From positions 1,051,888 to 1,115,887 of the forward strand of contig NC_049984.1 of assembly GCF_000003815.2 (NCBI RefSeq): 64,000 nt of DNA, written 5' to 3'. The notes beneath the pieces are model-generated. The model was not told the origin of the DNA. It ran no database searches and saw nothing but the letters and a program-made list of their open reading frames with translations. The position numbers and the translations under genes were made by a program. Positions 1 to 15,000 of this stretch are shown here, one piece after another; within the stretch, counting starts at the first letter, position 1; every line of letters starts with the position of its first letter. This DNA comes from Branchiostoma floridae (taxonomy: Eukaryota > Chordata > Leptocardii > Amphioxiformes > Branchiostomatidae).

Positions 1-3000
1 AACAAGGTTTTAACCTTCTTGGTGAGTCTCAGTCTACCTCCTTCTCGCGGCTTTAAAGTCGCCATTGTATTTCGGAGGGTAGCGACGTATAAATGAAAGT
101 TATCATACCTACCTGGTTAGATAACTACAGTTATACTAGCTACCCGGAGAAATACAATGTCCCACCCTCTTTATTTAGCCCGACCCAGGCTCGAGCGAGG
201 TAGTTCGACTCGGGACGTTTCGGGAAAAGAGGATGATGGGAGGGTCAGTGCCCGGATGTTGTGTTTGCTCTTACTGTGAAGAACTGCCACCTTGCGGTTT
301 CTAGGGAAAACGCCATTGTATTTCTCCGGGTAGCTAGTATAACTGTAGTTATCTAACCAGGTAGGTATGATAACTTTCATTTAAGATTCGAAGGTTACGT
401 ACCTGAGGGACAGGGCTGAGGTGTGCTGCTGCCCTGTGGACAGGTGTAGGGTCAGGGTTAGAGGTGAAAGTTCAGAGGTTACCTACCTGAAGGACAGGGT
501 TGAGGTGTGCTGCTGCCCTGCGGACAGTAGTGACCCTGAGGACAGGTGTAGTTCCCAGGTGTGGGGGTGACCTGGCCGGTGGGGCAGTAGTAGCCCTGGG
601 TACAGTCTCCTGATGGTTCAGGCAGGCCCTCCCCTCCGCAGTACTGGCCTGTAAGTGAACACACATGGCAAACATGCACGTTAGAGCTTTTTACTGGTAT
701 GTAGGCAAACATAAACCCTTAGAGGTATCTACTGGCCTGCAGGTAAATGTTCTATGCTAGAGCTTTGAAAGTTTGAGCAAGGTTTGATGTGTTGGTTTGG
801 AGGCACTCATGATTCTTTCTTCTTCTTGAACTATTGCAAGTCATTGTACTTTACTGCAATACTGAGTTTTCATCGGTCCTCTTCACCAGGGCTATCCCTT
901 TGCTATAGGTTCAGGCTAGCTCTGACTGTACAATATAGGTGATGTAACAGTGAAGCATTACCAGATTGCTTGCCCATGTACGAACGTGACGAGTATTAAC
1001 TAAAGCATTCATGTAATACAAAATATCCTTAATACAGTCCTAAGGCAGCCTATCATTATGACCATATCTTGCACATATTAAGCAAATGAAATTTCAGGTG
1101 TATAACAAAGATTCCCCATCTCACCTGGCGTGCAGCTGATGCAGCTGGTTGGCTGGCTGTTCCCGGTTGTGTTGAGGTAGTAACCCTGGTTACAGGGGGT
1201 ACCGGCGGAGCTGCCGGTGGGACAGTAGTGGCCGGTGGGGCAGATGTTTCCGGTTACGTTATCTGTGGGGTTGCTCTCCCAGGCACCCAGGGTGCAGTAG
1301 TAACCTGAGGGGAGGAGAGATAAAGGTTTACAGCAACTTCTTTCCCAAGGGCTTATTACATTTTTATACAATGGCAAGGTACAGTGATAGTGTATTATCA
1401 CTCGAGTCTTTTCCAAGGACCCAAAAGCAACCTAACACTTCTGTGACGTCACATTATGCAGATAGAACATTGTCACTCGGTGAGGAGTGGATCATAAGTT
1501 GCAGAAAGTTTGCTCGTTCCTTGATAAGGACTGGAGTTTGGGTAAGACTAATTTTTGTGTTGGAAACAACACTTCAACCTTGCTTCAGTATGATTTCTAC
1601 CATGTTGAACACAGATCAACTTTCAAACTAACATCTACATGTACACATACATGTACTACTGAAGGACTAACCTTGTTGACACTGAGCAGTGGGACTGGCC
1701 ATCCCTAAAGAGGAGCAGTACCAGCCAGGGTCACACGAGGTCGGCGCCTCGGAGCCCACGGGACAGTAGTAGCCTTGCTGACACTTTCCTCCCACATTGG
1801 GGTCTGTCGGCATGAACTCTGCAGAACCTCTGCTGCAGTAGTACCCCTCACTGGGATGGAAGGAAGCAATAAGTCAGTCAATCAACCAATCAATCAATGA
1901 AAAAATTATGTGGCAATCAATTACTCAGTCAAATCAATTCATCAATCAACCAATAAATTCAATCAACCAACAAACCAATACATTAAGCCATCAATGAATA
2001 AATGAATGATTCAATCATATCAAGTTACATCACACAGTTCATATTGTTACTCTTCCACAAGGTTGAAGGCAAAAACAAAATGAAACACAAGGAGGTCAAT
2101 TTTATAGACTCTGAGGTGGTTTCTTATAACAGAAGGACATTTCACTACAGAAGATAGCAGATTTGCCATGAAGGAACTAGACACTTTCAAACAACGTCCA
2201 ATAGCCACCCACCTGCAGTTGCCTGTGGTGCTGGACAGGCCTGCCACCTGGCAGTACTGGCCGGGACTGCAGCTGAGGCAGGCGGTGTTGTTGGTCTGTC
2301 GTGTGACGGGGTTAAACGTGCCGCTGGGGCAGGCAAACTCGTCGTCGCGGGTGGTGCCTTCCGGGCAGTAGTATCCAGAGGGGCAGGGGTTTCCCATAAA
2401 TGTGGAGGAGTTGGTAGGACAGTAGTACCCTGGGGGACACATCTTGCAGCTGCTCTCCCCCGCTGTGTCTTGGTACGTTCCGGCATCACAGCCCAGCGGC
2501 CGCTCGGTGCCGACCGGACAGTGGTAGCCAATCGGGCACACTCCTCCTACTCCTGCAACAGCAAGTAAGGTTGTCAAACCGACAAAAAAAGAACATGGCA
2601 CAGTGTGAAGTTCAATAAGTCAAGTCAAATCATGGCACATTCTGCTCACGCTTGCTATTTTTGTACAATATCCGATACAATATTATATCAACTGCATAAC
2701 AGCTTTCTATTCTAAGATTTTCTCCATCAATTGAAAAGATTTTGATAGATTTGTTTTAAAAGCATCAGAAGTTCAGTCTAAAACTTGGAGAAAAACATGG
2801 ATTGCCCTTAGCAGCAAACTTCAAACAAAACCTCTCACTGACGCGTAAAGCCCCCCAACAGGAGACATGTGTCCTGGTAGGTCTCTTAAATCTGTATTTA
2901 TGATGGTCCTGACTAAGCCTAAGGTTGGTAGATGATGAGATAGTATATGTACAATGGGTATCATTTCACAGAGTAGTGGACATGTGTCTTAGCAGACATA

Positions 3001-6000
3001 GGACTCTTTAACTAGATAATCTTTGCTAACATAGATTAAGGTCGGGAGATGTTCAAGGTATGTGTATAACAGGTCCTATATCACCCACCTGTGAATCCGC
3101 CCAGTAGCGGACATGTGTCGTTATAAGTCTCGTTATTGCCGGGTGTGTGTGGGTTCGGTCGGTCCACGCCAGCTGCACACCAGTACCCGGCTGCGCACGG
3201 TCCAGTCACGTTGGTAGCGGCCGGCTCGCTGCAGTAGTAACCCCCGCTGCAGTCCTCACACTGGTCAAGCTGGGAATATCACAGAGATTTTGAATATTGG
3301 ACAGATTTAATGTAAGATACTAAAAGTTCTGCTAGTGACCCTGAAGAAGAGTGATGGATGTCACTCAAAAATTCTGGAAGTAAATCTCCGTTTTTCAATC
3401 CAGTTGTACAGATTGAATCGTAATTGAATAGAATTTCTGCAAGACAAAATATCTTCCTAACAGAGTGCATAGTGAAGTCAAATAGGCTATGAATCCTTGA
3501 CAAGCTGCATTGGTAACTCACTGCGGCTATATAGAGGATTGTTGGGTTTTGCTATCAAAGGGACTTACCCACCACAGTCTGCCAATAAATAAAATGTCAA
3601 CTGCAGTTTTTGTATCCAGAAAAAAATCTTGGACAGTTTGACTGAAAACTTTGTGCCAGAAGGAAGTACCTACTGTTTCCTCCATCAATAGAAAGAGTTT
3701 GACGAAAGGTTTTAAACCAAGATGCATGCAAATTAGTAATTGTATTACAGTCTGTAAAAATTGTATGTAGTTTATACGTCCTGTTTTGACATCTTGAAGT
3801 CCAGGAAGATTAGCTATCTACAGACTAATGTATCATAGTAATGGACTGAATAAAGTATCCAAGTTTCCAAGAAGAACCCTTTACCCTGTATAGCTTGTCC
3901 TGGTTGCTGAATGTCCCAGCCGGACAGGGTTTCCAGTCCAGACCGGTTCCCTCCGGACAGTAGTACCCCTCCGGACAGGCGTGGTACCCCGACTGGGGGT
4001 CACCCGAGGTCACGTTCTCAGGCAGGCAGTAGTACCTGCCAGTGATAGAAGTAACAAACGTGATTTAGACAAGCCAGGATTTAAGATATTGATGCATCTT
4101 CTTAAGTCTAATTTACAATGTTTACATTCATTCTATCTTAACAAAACTCCCTTCAAAATTTCGTCAGTACTTTTTTCAAACCTTTTTAGCAAATTAGCAG
4201 GAATTGGCACAATGCTGTACAGACATTCATTCAAATTGAATGAAAAACAAAAGAGAAACTGATGTTCCTTGGATGGGGTCAGGGTGGTGTCCCCTGGGGG
4301 TGGGGGAGCCCTTTGGGTGGGGAAGCCCTGGTGGTGGTGGAGCCCCTGGAGTGGGGATGGGTTAATACTGTAACTTTACTTACCCAGGTGGACAGATCTG
4401 ACACACGTGCTGGCCTGTGGTGTTAGGGGGGCACACACCAGTTTATTTGGGGTTTCAATTGTAGGCGGCATACCCTAAAGTCTAGCGACCAGCTCTACCA
4501 GGGAATTATCCTGAAGCAAAATAACTGTATATCTGGTGAAAGCATATTCCTTTAGCTACAAGACAAACTAAGTTTCGATCCTTCAACTTCTCTGATTTTA
4601 AAAAATTAGAGGGAAAAAACATTATTTTCATGTAAAAAATAATGCAAAAAATCGGGCATTTTGGCATTGAAAGAAAAACATGAAGATGATTTTTCCGGCA
4701 AACACGACTGATACTGTCAGAAAGAGGAAAACCTAACGAGTAATCCAGCTAATTATAAAGAAAATTCTAGTACTACAGTTTTTTTAATCATCCACGGCGC
4801 GCGGCATTACAACTAGGCTTAACACAGCGCTTCAGAGGTTAATCTAGGTCACGAGCCTAATCACATTCAGGCGTAGGAATATCCCGGAAGTAAGACGCGG
4901 ACCAAAACACAATTTGCACCGAAAACACACCATTTCCTACGCTTTTCAGCCATGTAACCGTTTAATGTCATTTCGCAGGAAATAACGAGAAATGTCAACT
5001 CAAACATGGACCCTCGGAAGCCTTTCGTCCCTTTTCTATACTTACCCAGGTGGGCAGATCTGACACACGTGCTGGCCTGTGGTGTTGGTGAAGTACCCAG
5101 ACGAGCAAGCCTGTGGGGTGGGGGAGCCCTGGGGTGGGGGAGCCCTGGGGTGGGGGTGGGGGAGGGGTGAGTACTGTAACTATACTTACCCAGGTGGGCA
5201 GATCTGACACACGTGCTGGCCTGTGGTGTTGGTGAAGTACCCAGACGAGCACGCCTGTGGGGTGGGGGAGCCCTGGGGTGGGGGAGCCCTGGGGTGGGGG
5301 AGCCCTGGGGGTGGGGATTAATACAGTAACTCCACTTACCCAGGTGGGCAGATCTGACACACATGTTGGCCTGTGGTGTTAGTGAAGTACCCAGACGAGC
5401 AGGCCTGTGGGGTGGGGGAGCCCTGTGGGCAGTGCAGACCGATGGGGCACTCTTCTGGGTTTGGCACGGACGAACCTAAAAACAGCAAGCAATAGTAGGG
5501 TTTAGTTTAGGATACTGTGTGCATGTGCTGTGAGTCTTTTCTCTCATTTTCTTCATCTGGTCTGCAACAAGAACTGTTTTCCTAGAAAAAAATGTACAAC
5601 TCATTAACTAGATTGTTAAGATTTTAGCAAAAGTCAGTCATTCCTTTTTGGAAGTCTTTTCCTCTGGACTATTTCGAAATCTTAACCAGCTGTAAGGTTG
5701 TAATCAAGTAGAAGAAATAACAGTAATATTCTCAATTATCAATATTAGTAATATCATTATAGTAATATAACTAATACTAATGAAATACATTAAGAGGCCA
5801 TTGCGTGATTTCTGTAACATCTATGCAAGTCATCTGCAATGTACATATAATCAAGAATATAGTTATCAACATCAGAGCCCTTGATTGCCTCAGTCAAAAT
5901 ACCAAACAAATAAACAAGCAAACAATTGGGTACAAAGTACCAAAAGAGAAAGTCCTTGTTTTCATGCTGCGTACCTTCAGGACAGTAGTAGCCTTCCTGA

Positions 6001-9000
6001 CAGAGGTCCTCTTCCTCAGTAAGGCCCGACTGCTGGCAGTACCACCCCGATGTGCAGTTGGTACAGTCCGTCCTGGCAGCCAGCCTGGTGCTGTTTGAGA
6101 ATGTACCACTCGGGCAGGGGTAGGGCAGGTGTGTGCCGGAGGGGCAGTAGCTGCCCGCGGGGCAGACGATCTCGGTTTGGACGCTGGAGCCGGTCGGACA
6201 GTAGAACCCCTCCTGGCACAGACCACTCTCCTCTGTCAGACCTTCTGTTTCGCAGTAATATCCTGGGGAGACAAATGGAAATTTGTTTAGCTATATCTAA
6301 TCAAAGGTTAGAGCTAATAGATAGCCCCATAGATATGAAACATTGACAAGATGTTTTTGAATTGGATCCAGTCTTCTAAAACACAAGATAGACTTTGGCT
6401 GAACCACAAAAAAACAATAAGAATAATACGGTATAATACTATGACCAAAATCCTCATATAAAGTATAAAGTTAAAATATTTTTCTACAGTCAACACTCTC
6501 TTTGATGACTTTGTATCAGGCAGTCACGTATAATGTTTGACACATTTTATACTGGTAAAGAAGTAAAGATGGTAAAGAAGCCGATTGAGTGTTGCTTGTA
6601 TGTTCTCAGGGCCTTCCTGAAAAACTTTGCTAGACACACGGAGACCTTGTTGGTGACAGATCACAGCAATACTATTGAACAAACACAAATAGATAAATCC
6701 TGATGTGTAATAGCACCCCACCTTCTGTGCATGGCTGGCAGCTGGTGTGGTTCCAGAGCCCAGTCTTGTTAGAGAACGTTCCCCGGGGACACTCGGTGGG
6801 CTGCGTGGTCTCCTCCACACAGTAGTGCCCTGCAGGACACACATTAGCGTCGGCGCCCTGGTCTGGGGCAGCCTCGGTCGCGCCCTGCTTACAGAAGTAT
6901 CCGGGTGCGCAGGGCGTGGTGGGCGCGGTCAGGCCCCTCTCTCCGCAGTAGAACCCACCCAGACAGGCACTGCACTGGGCCTCCTCGGACAGCCCTGTGA
7001 CGTTACTGAAGGTCCCCTCTGGGCAGGGGTAGGCGGTGGCGATCTCTGTACCGTTGGGGCAGTAGTAACCTGGTACACACAAACCATTACACAACCGTGG
7101 TCACTTTTATTATGGAAAGACATTGTAAATTTGACATATGCTTATTTGCTTGATATTGTTTGGATTGACTGTTCTTTGACCATTTATTACAAGAAGTTAG
7201 CTGAACATTTATTAGACAGTGAAAGACTATAAAATGTGCATGCATCGTATTGGAAGTTTTACACGCTAGCTTTCAAACAAGCTAGCTATTCTGACTCAGT
7301 GATAGTACTTGTCCTTAGTGCTGAATGAGTTGCTGTTATAAAATCAGTACTGTTTTCCTCCTTTCTTGGTCCCATATTCATGTAGTGTAATTGAACACAG
7401 GATCATATGTATTCCAAGTTTATTGTACATTTTGGAAGCTAACTTTTTCCACTTTTTGACATGCGATGATAGTAATAAGATATTACCAAAGTCAGGTTGT
7501 TACGCCTGGGTGAGTAGAGAAGCCTTGTAAAGTGTCATTAGTAATATCTGTCCATAGTGCTGAACGTGTAATTGTTATGAAGCCATAATTTTCTCTGGGT
7601 CTACCTTCTCTCACACCCAGTCCTTACCTTGTGGACAGACGTATGCAGTGTAGTTGACCACAGGACCATCTGAGGTGTCGCAGTAGAAGCTGGGGGGACA
7701 CTCCCTACAGCCGCTCTGCCTGGTGAGGTCCTGGTACGTCCCAGGGGGGCAGGCCTCGGGTGCCCCCACCCCCTGCTCGCAGTAGTGCCCTACCGGGCAG
7801 GGGAAGCTGTTGGGGGTGGGGATTGTCTGGCCACCGGGGCAGTAGTAACCTGGGGATGGGGGAGAAAAAGCAAAAATTCCTTATTTCTATGTATTACGTA
7901 AACCCCATTGTACAAACATCAAAGATTTCCATTAGATTTTATTGCTACTGTCAAGTTGAAAAAAAATCAGATGAATAGAGACCAATCAATGTTATAAAAA
8001 AATTCAAAATTATGGAACAAATCTTTTATGAAAATTTAAGTCATCAACTGAAGAAAAGATTTTATTCCATAAAACAAAGCAAAACATTTACAGTTGATGA
8101 TTTTTGTTGACAGCCAAAGAAGAGTATCAGTATTTTCCACTCCTCAAAGAACAAGTGCTATAGTGTAAAAAAAGTCCCTATAAACCCACCTTGGGTACAG
8201 TCCCCAGTAGGGGCTGCCAGTCCGCTGGAGTTACAGTAGGAGCCAGCGGTGCAGTCCAGGCAGTAGGAGCTGTTCTGGGCCCCGGAGGATGGCAGGAAGG
8301 ACCCTGGGGGACAGGCTTGTTCACTGCTGCTGCCCTCCACACAGTAGTGTCCTGGGCTGCATTCATCCCCTGGGGAAACAAGTAAAGCAGAGTATTTAGA
8401 GCACTCGCATAGAGACCACATGTGTGTGTGGGGGGCAGGCTTGTTCGCTACTGCTTCCCTCCACACAGTAGTGTCCCGGGCTACACTCATCACCTATAAA
8501 TAAACAGAAGTAACAGAGAATTCAGGACACTAGCAAAGGAGATTGCCTGGCAGGACCTACTTTTGTTCCACATTATTGTGTGTGTGTGTGTGTGTATGTG
8601 TACGTGTTTGCCCAAGTGGGCTTTTAGGGCACACACGTTCCAAGGTTCCTTTCAGGAAGGTACAGTCAGACCTGGCTTGCCAACAACCTCACACAGCTAA
8701 CATCCTCCTGTGAAAACGTCAGTACCATCCAATTTGTGAACTCTTGTCTGTAACAACCACTTCCAATCACCATTTTTCCTCAGTCCCTTGAGTTGTTGTC
8801 ATATTGTTTGAACATTTGTAAAAGCCTACACATCTTCGTCAAGATGTGTGAGTCAGAAGTGAGATTGCCTATATCCAAGATGTGTACATTAAAGAAGCAA
8901 ACGTGACCCCTGCTTCACCTATTGAGTCGGTTAGTTGAACATGCGGAAGCTTGATGTTTTTGAATCGGGAGGAGAGATGCTGAAACAGTGAGCGCAATTT

Positions 9001-12000
9001 GTGCCCAGAAATGGTCAATGGCCGTGCAATGAGCAAAGACTTAGTCGTTATATAAAAGTCACACATTATTTTCTCCCTTACCTCCCACTCCGGTAGGTGT
9101 GGCTGTGGTGGAGCCGTTGGTGCAGTAGTGCCCGGCATGGCACAGGCCCGTGGGGGTGGGGAGTCCTGCTACGTCACAGTACCATCCTGCCGTACAGGGG
9201 GTGGGGAGGCTCGACCCCAGGGGGCAGTATTCACCTGGGGGGAAGGGAACATGAGACCAAATTATGGTATAATTCCGGCTACCGCTGCTACATTTCCTAA
9301 AAGTTTGTATTTGATTCAAATGTTTTGCCACAAAACCATTGATTAGAAGAATCAGCTTTCCAGCTACATTTACTATAGATTCTGATAATGACTTCAAGAG
9401 TTGACTACTTAGTTTAAAGTTGGCTTCACAAAACTTTGTATTCGGACATAACACGAAAAGTTAATTTTCCCTACCAGGCTGACACTGCCCTCCTGTAGCT
9501 GGGTTGGACGGTTCAGGCTCGTCGGCCCCTCCGCTGCAGTACCACCCCTCATGACACACGTCTGTGGGGTGGGGGTTCCCCAGGCCCTGGCAGTACGACC
9601 CTGGGGTGCAGCTCACACAGGCAGAGTCGTCAGGCATCCCTGGGGTGGGGATAACAGTGTTAGAAGTGTGTGTGGCGTGGGATGATACAAATCTGTGGGG
9701 TGGGGGTTCCCCAGGCCCTGGCAGTAGGACCCTGGGGTGCAGCTCACACAGGCAGAGTCATCAGGCATTCCTGGGGTGGGGATAACAGTGTTAGAAGTGT
9801 GTGTGGGTGTGGGGAGGGTGACACCACCCCTGGGGACACACGTCTGTGGGGTGGGGGTTCCACAGGCCTTGGCAGTAGGACCCCGGGGTGCAGCTCACAC
9901 AGGCAGAATCGTCAGGCATCCCTGGGGTGGGGATAACAGTGTTAGGAGTAGTGTGCATGTTGGGAGGGTGACGCCACCCCTTTGTGGCATGGGGACATTA
10001 GTGTATGTTGGTATGACAGTAATGTGTACATGAATATGTGTTGTGTGAGAATAGAATTGCTTTTTTGGTAGTTATACTATAAGACCACATTCTACGACCA
10101 TTAAGATAAACTGCGAGAACAGAGCTCGGACTGAATTCTCTCCGTGAAACTGTGTGTGCAGACTTGCCCTCAGACTGTTTTCATGTAGCAGATCTTCAAA
10201 TTAAGCATTAATATGCTTCTTAAACAAAAGGCAGAATCTTAAATGAGCTAAATGATAAACCATTAACAGTTCAGACCTGTGAGGTTGTTGAAGGTGCCGG
10301 CGGGGCAGGGCCACTCCCTGTCGTACGTGGTGTTCTCAGGACAGTAGTGCCCTGACGGACAGGGCGTGTCTGCGTACGTGGTGAAGTTAGCCTCGCAGTA
10401 GTACCCCTCAGGACAGGGCTTGCAGTCAGCCTGGGAATGAAGGAATGAAAGAATGTTTGAATGTATGAATGAATGAATGAATGAAAGAAAAATTGTCTTG
10501 CAACTGACAGTCGCCCAGCACACATGTGCTCATAAGGCACAGAAACAGATTACAGTCATTACAGAAAGTCAAATGAAATAGAACAAAAGTAACAAATGAT
10601 GCTAAATCAAGATCCGATGAGGAATAATACTGATAGCCACACAGAAACGAGTATGTCATAGGGTGATGTTCAACGCAAATAATAATATGACTTATATACA
10701 CATTCAATCATATCAACTCAATGTTAAGTCTAGTAAACACAAAGTTAGAGAAGAACCAAACCTAAACTGCAAGTAAAACAGGTCTATAGCAAAATTCATT
10801 GTATTGGATCCTTGACTTTATTCGAATTGCAACAACGACAATACAGTGTGGACACTGGGCAGCTAACTAGCTTATGTTGTGACCACTTTGTATTGGATCA
10901 CTCATACTGTGCTTACCTGCGTGTACAGGTCCTGGTAGGTCCCTGCCTCACACCCCAGGGGCAGGGGGGTACCTGTGGGGCAGTAGTGGCCAGGTGGGCA
11001 GATCCCGCCCACACCTGTGTGCTCACCTGAAGGAACAAAAGGAAGCATTGTCTTATATAATATCAAAACAGCTATGTATTGTATTATATTTATTATATTA
11101 TATACATATTATATATAATACCTATATTTATGTCATGTGGGACCGCGTGGCACGATCGGGAGCGCGTTGGTCTCAGGCCCGAGAGGTCCCGGGTTCAAAT
11201 CCGCTTGCCGTGTCACCGATCTTGTGCCCTTGGGAAAGGCACTTTACACGACTTTCCTCACCTAACTCAGGTGTAAATGAGTACATAGCTGCGGCTAGTG
11301 GCAGTGACAGGCCTTTGTTGTGGTGACAGGCCATAGGGGCATGTTCGGGCATGACGCACCCGCCATGACACACGAGTCAGGGGTAGGAGGAACCCCTTGC
11401 ATCCTTGGTCGGAAGTCCTCCTACGAGATGGAAACTCCAAATGATAAACCTGCATCTGCTGGGGCCGTCTTACGTGGCAAAACAGTTCTGTCCCTTTAGG
11501 ACTTAGTGCGCCAGTAGACGAGAGGGTGGAGTAGGGAGTGCACACCCCTCCTTCACCTTAAAAAAAAGTCACGTGCAGACCAGGCAGACTGGTTGTCTAA
11601 CCAACCTTGTCTGCCTACCATTGATCTTCGGATACGAAGAAACAGCCATCATCATCATTTATGTCATACCTGTTACCCAAAAACGTTCGATACGGGTCTT
11701 CCAGACCGGGCCATAACTTCCGTATCAGACCAGTTCGAAAGGCGTATCACACGGGCTCCATTCGAATAAATCAAACTGTTTTGAGCGGGCCGAGTGCCGC
11801 GCCATTGAAAGTTCGAATACCTGATTCGGACGTTGGAACATTACTGTTGCAACACTTTTTGTTCGAGGGCACCAAATTTGTTCAACTTCTGGCGCATTTC
11901 GCATCAAAACGGGTTTTCTCAGGTGACATAAATAAAATCGATCCCAGCCCTCCCGCGGGTAATACGGAATACACCGTGTTGTATTCAATATATACAGTTT

Positions 12001-15000
12001 TGTGTTAGAGCAAACTTTTAACTTGAAATATGCTAGCTACCAACACAGTTGAACTTTCATGTCAATGTGAAAGTTAACAGCAGATGAGAGACCTACCCAG
12101 GAAGGTACAGTTGTCTGAGCTGTTGTTGGAGCTGGTGTAAGGCATGGGGGTCGGCCTGTCGACTCGGGAGGTGCAGAAGTACCCGGCAGCACACTGGGCT
12201 GTGGGGGAGGTCTGGTGCCAACCACTGCAGTAGGAGCCACCTGGGGACACAACGTGGGTTAGTTAGCTTCATGGGTACACAATGTGGGTTAGTTAGCTAC
12301 ATGGGTATACAATGTGGGTTAGTTAGCTAATAATAACAGCTATAAGACATGGGTCTGATAACTCGGGACATGCAGAAGTATTCGGCAGCTCATGTGATAC
12401 CGTTACAAGTTATAATGTTTTTGCCAGAGTAAGTTTCTTTTGTTGTACCAAAGTATTTCTTCTTCAAGCAATGATGTTACAGTGCTTTATAACTATGAAT
12501 TAGCCCATGTTTCCCTACCTGGACAGTCCACACACTGCTCCTCCAGTTTGTTTGTTTGTTTGTTTGTTTACTTACCAGGACAGTCCAGGCACTGCTCCTC
12601 CTCCGCCAGCCCCAGCTGGTTGCTGTAGGTGCCCAGGTTTTAACCAGTTTGTTTGTTTGTTTGTTTACTTACCAGGACAGTCCAGGCACTCTCCCTCCTC
12701 CGCCAGCCCCAGCTGGTTGCTGTAGGTGCCCGGTGGACAGGCGGTCCAGTTCCGACCGGTTCCCTCCGGACAGTAGTACCCTCGAGGACACAGTCTGTAG
12801 CCTGACGTTGAGTTGCCTGGAAAGGCGAGATACAGAAATTCCATGTTATTTTAAGTGCATCAGAGACAGCCACAATTTTGGTGTTATCTTTATAAAATTA
12901 ACATGCTTGTATTTATATATTTAAAAAAAAAAAAGGTAAAACAAGCTGCTAATGCTATTGCTATTCATATCATTGGTCAACTTTGTTGCCTTAATTTTTT
13001 CAAGTTTTAAACAAACCTAGAAGTGAGGCAAGGAGGGCTTGGGTGTAATATTAGTCATTACGTGTAAAATTACGAACAGATAACTCAGCATACAGGCAAG
13101 TTGTTGTGCTACTCCAAATGGCAGTTAAAGTATCTGATTTACACCTGATTACTACTGTAACTGTAACAGAATATGGACATGCAGAGAACAAACTGTGACA
13201 CACTGTTTAATGTGGCATATCAACCTTGCAGTGTCAGCAAATGTTATACCAAACGGCAGTTATAACACCACAGATCACAAATATGTCAGCCCTACCTTCT
13301 ATGACCTCCTCCGGCACACAGTAGAACCCAGCAGGACATGTCAGGCACTCCCACGCCTGGGTCAGGTTTGTGTACGTCCCCGGGTCACATGGGACAGGGG
13401 CCGGGCTCCCCTGGGGGCAGTGCAGGCCGATGGGGCAGGGGGTGTCCCCAGGGGTGGGGATGTCGTCTCCCCCTGGGCAGTAGAACCCAGGGTCACATTC
13501 GCCCGAGGGGCTGGACAGGCCTGCAGAGGAGACAATGGGATTTAGCAAAATACCAAGTAAAGGTAGTGCACCCTTTAGCAGGTGTTTTCTAGCACTAAGT
13601 GTAAATAGCTTATTTACAGAAAACCTTTAATATTGTATCTAAGAGAATGGTTATCAATCTATTAAGCAGACAAACGATAACCAAACTTCTATCTATTGGA
13701 AATTGTAAGAGATTGAACAACAGCTACACTCAAGTATTATTGATGACCGCATGCTCATTCAAACACATGTCTATGTAATTCATGAACATAATAGTATTCC
13801 AACATGAATGTGATAATTCATAACATCAAATAAAATCTTCATATATGGAGTGGGTCTTTGTGTTTCTCACCAGTCTGGTTGCAGAACATCCCGGGATCAC
13901 ACGGGTCACACTGGGACACGTTCTGGTTGTTTCCAGCGGCGCTGTAGGTCCCCCTGGGGCAGGGGGTGGGGCTGCCCGACCCCTGGGGACAGTAGTGGCC
14001 CGAGGGGCAGGACACGTTCCTGGCGTGGGAGGAGCCCAGCTCACAGTAGTACCTGAAGTGCAAAGGTTACAAAAACATCATCAGCCTCCTGCATCAATGT
14101 AAGTAGAACAGGCATTATACACAATGGAATTCAAGTTTTGATAGGGTTTATACTCCTTAACCAGAACATATCATAAGAATAAAAATATTGCATAACTCCA
14201 GATTACAAGGTCTGCTCTATCATGCTGGACAGGACTTTGTGGAAAAGTTGGTGTCACCTCTATATACAGATGATGAACTGAACTCTTTGCCATTGTCTTC
14301 CTTCTTTCAATTTTTTAAACCATCGCATGTCTGCATTATCTTCTAGCCCGCTGTCCTCTCAAACTTCTCTTAATCCTTTTCTTCAATCGTTTTTCTCTGC
14401 TGCTTCTGGCTGCCTCTGTTTGAAACCCATCTGCAATTTTTCTAAGTACTACTAGTATGTTACAATCTCTGCCATCTTCTCTTTCCTTCTATCAGTTTCA
14501 CTGTGAACCCTTACCCAGCATCACACAGCCCACTGGTGTCTGTCATGGCCACCTCTCCGCAGTACTCCCCTGCAGGGCATAATGTACAGTCCCCTTCCTC
14601 CTGCAGCCCTGTGGTGTTACTGTACGTTCCCTTGGGGCAGGCCGAGGGGTTGGCTGTTCCCAGTGGGCAGAAGTACCCCTCCGGACAGATGTCAGCATCA
14701 GCACCTGCAGATGTTTAGGAACAGATCACCATATGTCACCCACAATAAGTCCAATGGTCTGAAATGGACTTATTCAGGAAGAACTGAAGACAGACTTTTT
14801 GCCTAAATCGGTGTTAAGGCCTAATAGTCCACCAAAACTAACACCAACAGTTCTCAAACATGGCAAAATGGGATGGACTTTCTCCAGGAGTAACTCCCCC
14901 TCTGACACAAGTAAGTCCACCTTCAGTCTACATTCATCGTCTTTTAGGTCCAAGGTTTACATGGGAATGTCACCACATTTCTGTTATTTTCTTTTCTCTT

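Noticed and set aside
2553-2601. Met-start hydrophobic peptide in front of GVGGVCPIG, resembling a signal peptide
   Set aside because: It is the polypyrimidine tract of the w4 acceptor; w5 joins w4 in phase 1 at the expected place, so no gene start is needed.
11138-11212. tRNA gene
   Set aside because: A and B boxes belong to the head of a SINE with body, tail and target duplication; the cloverleaf is not intact.
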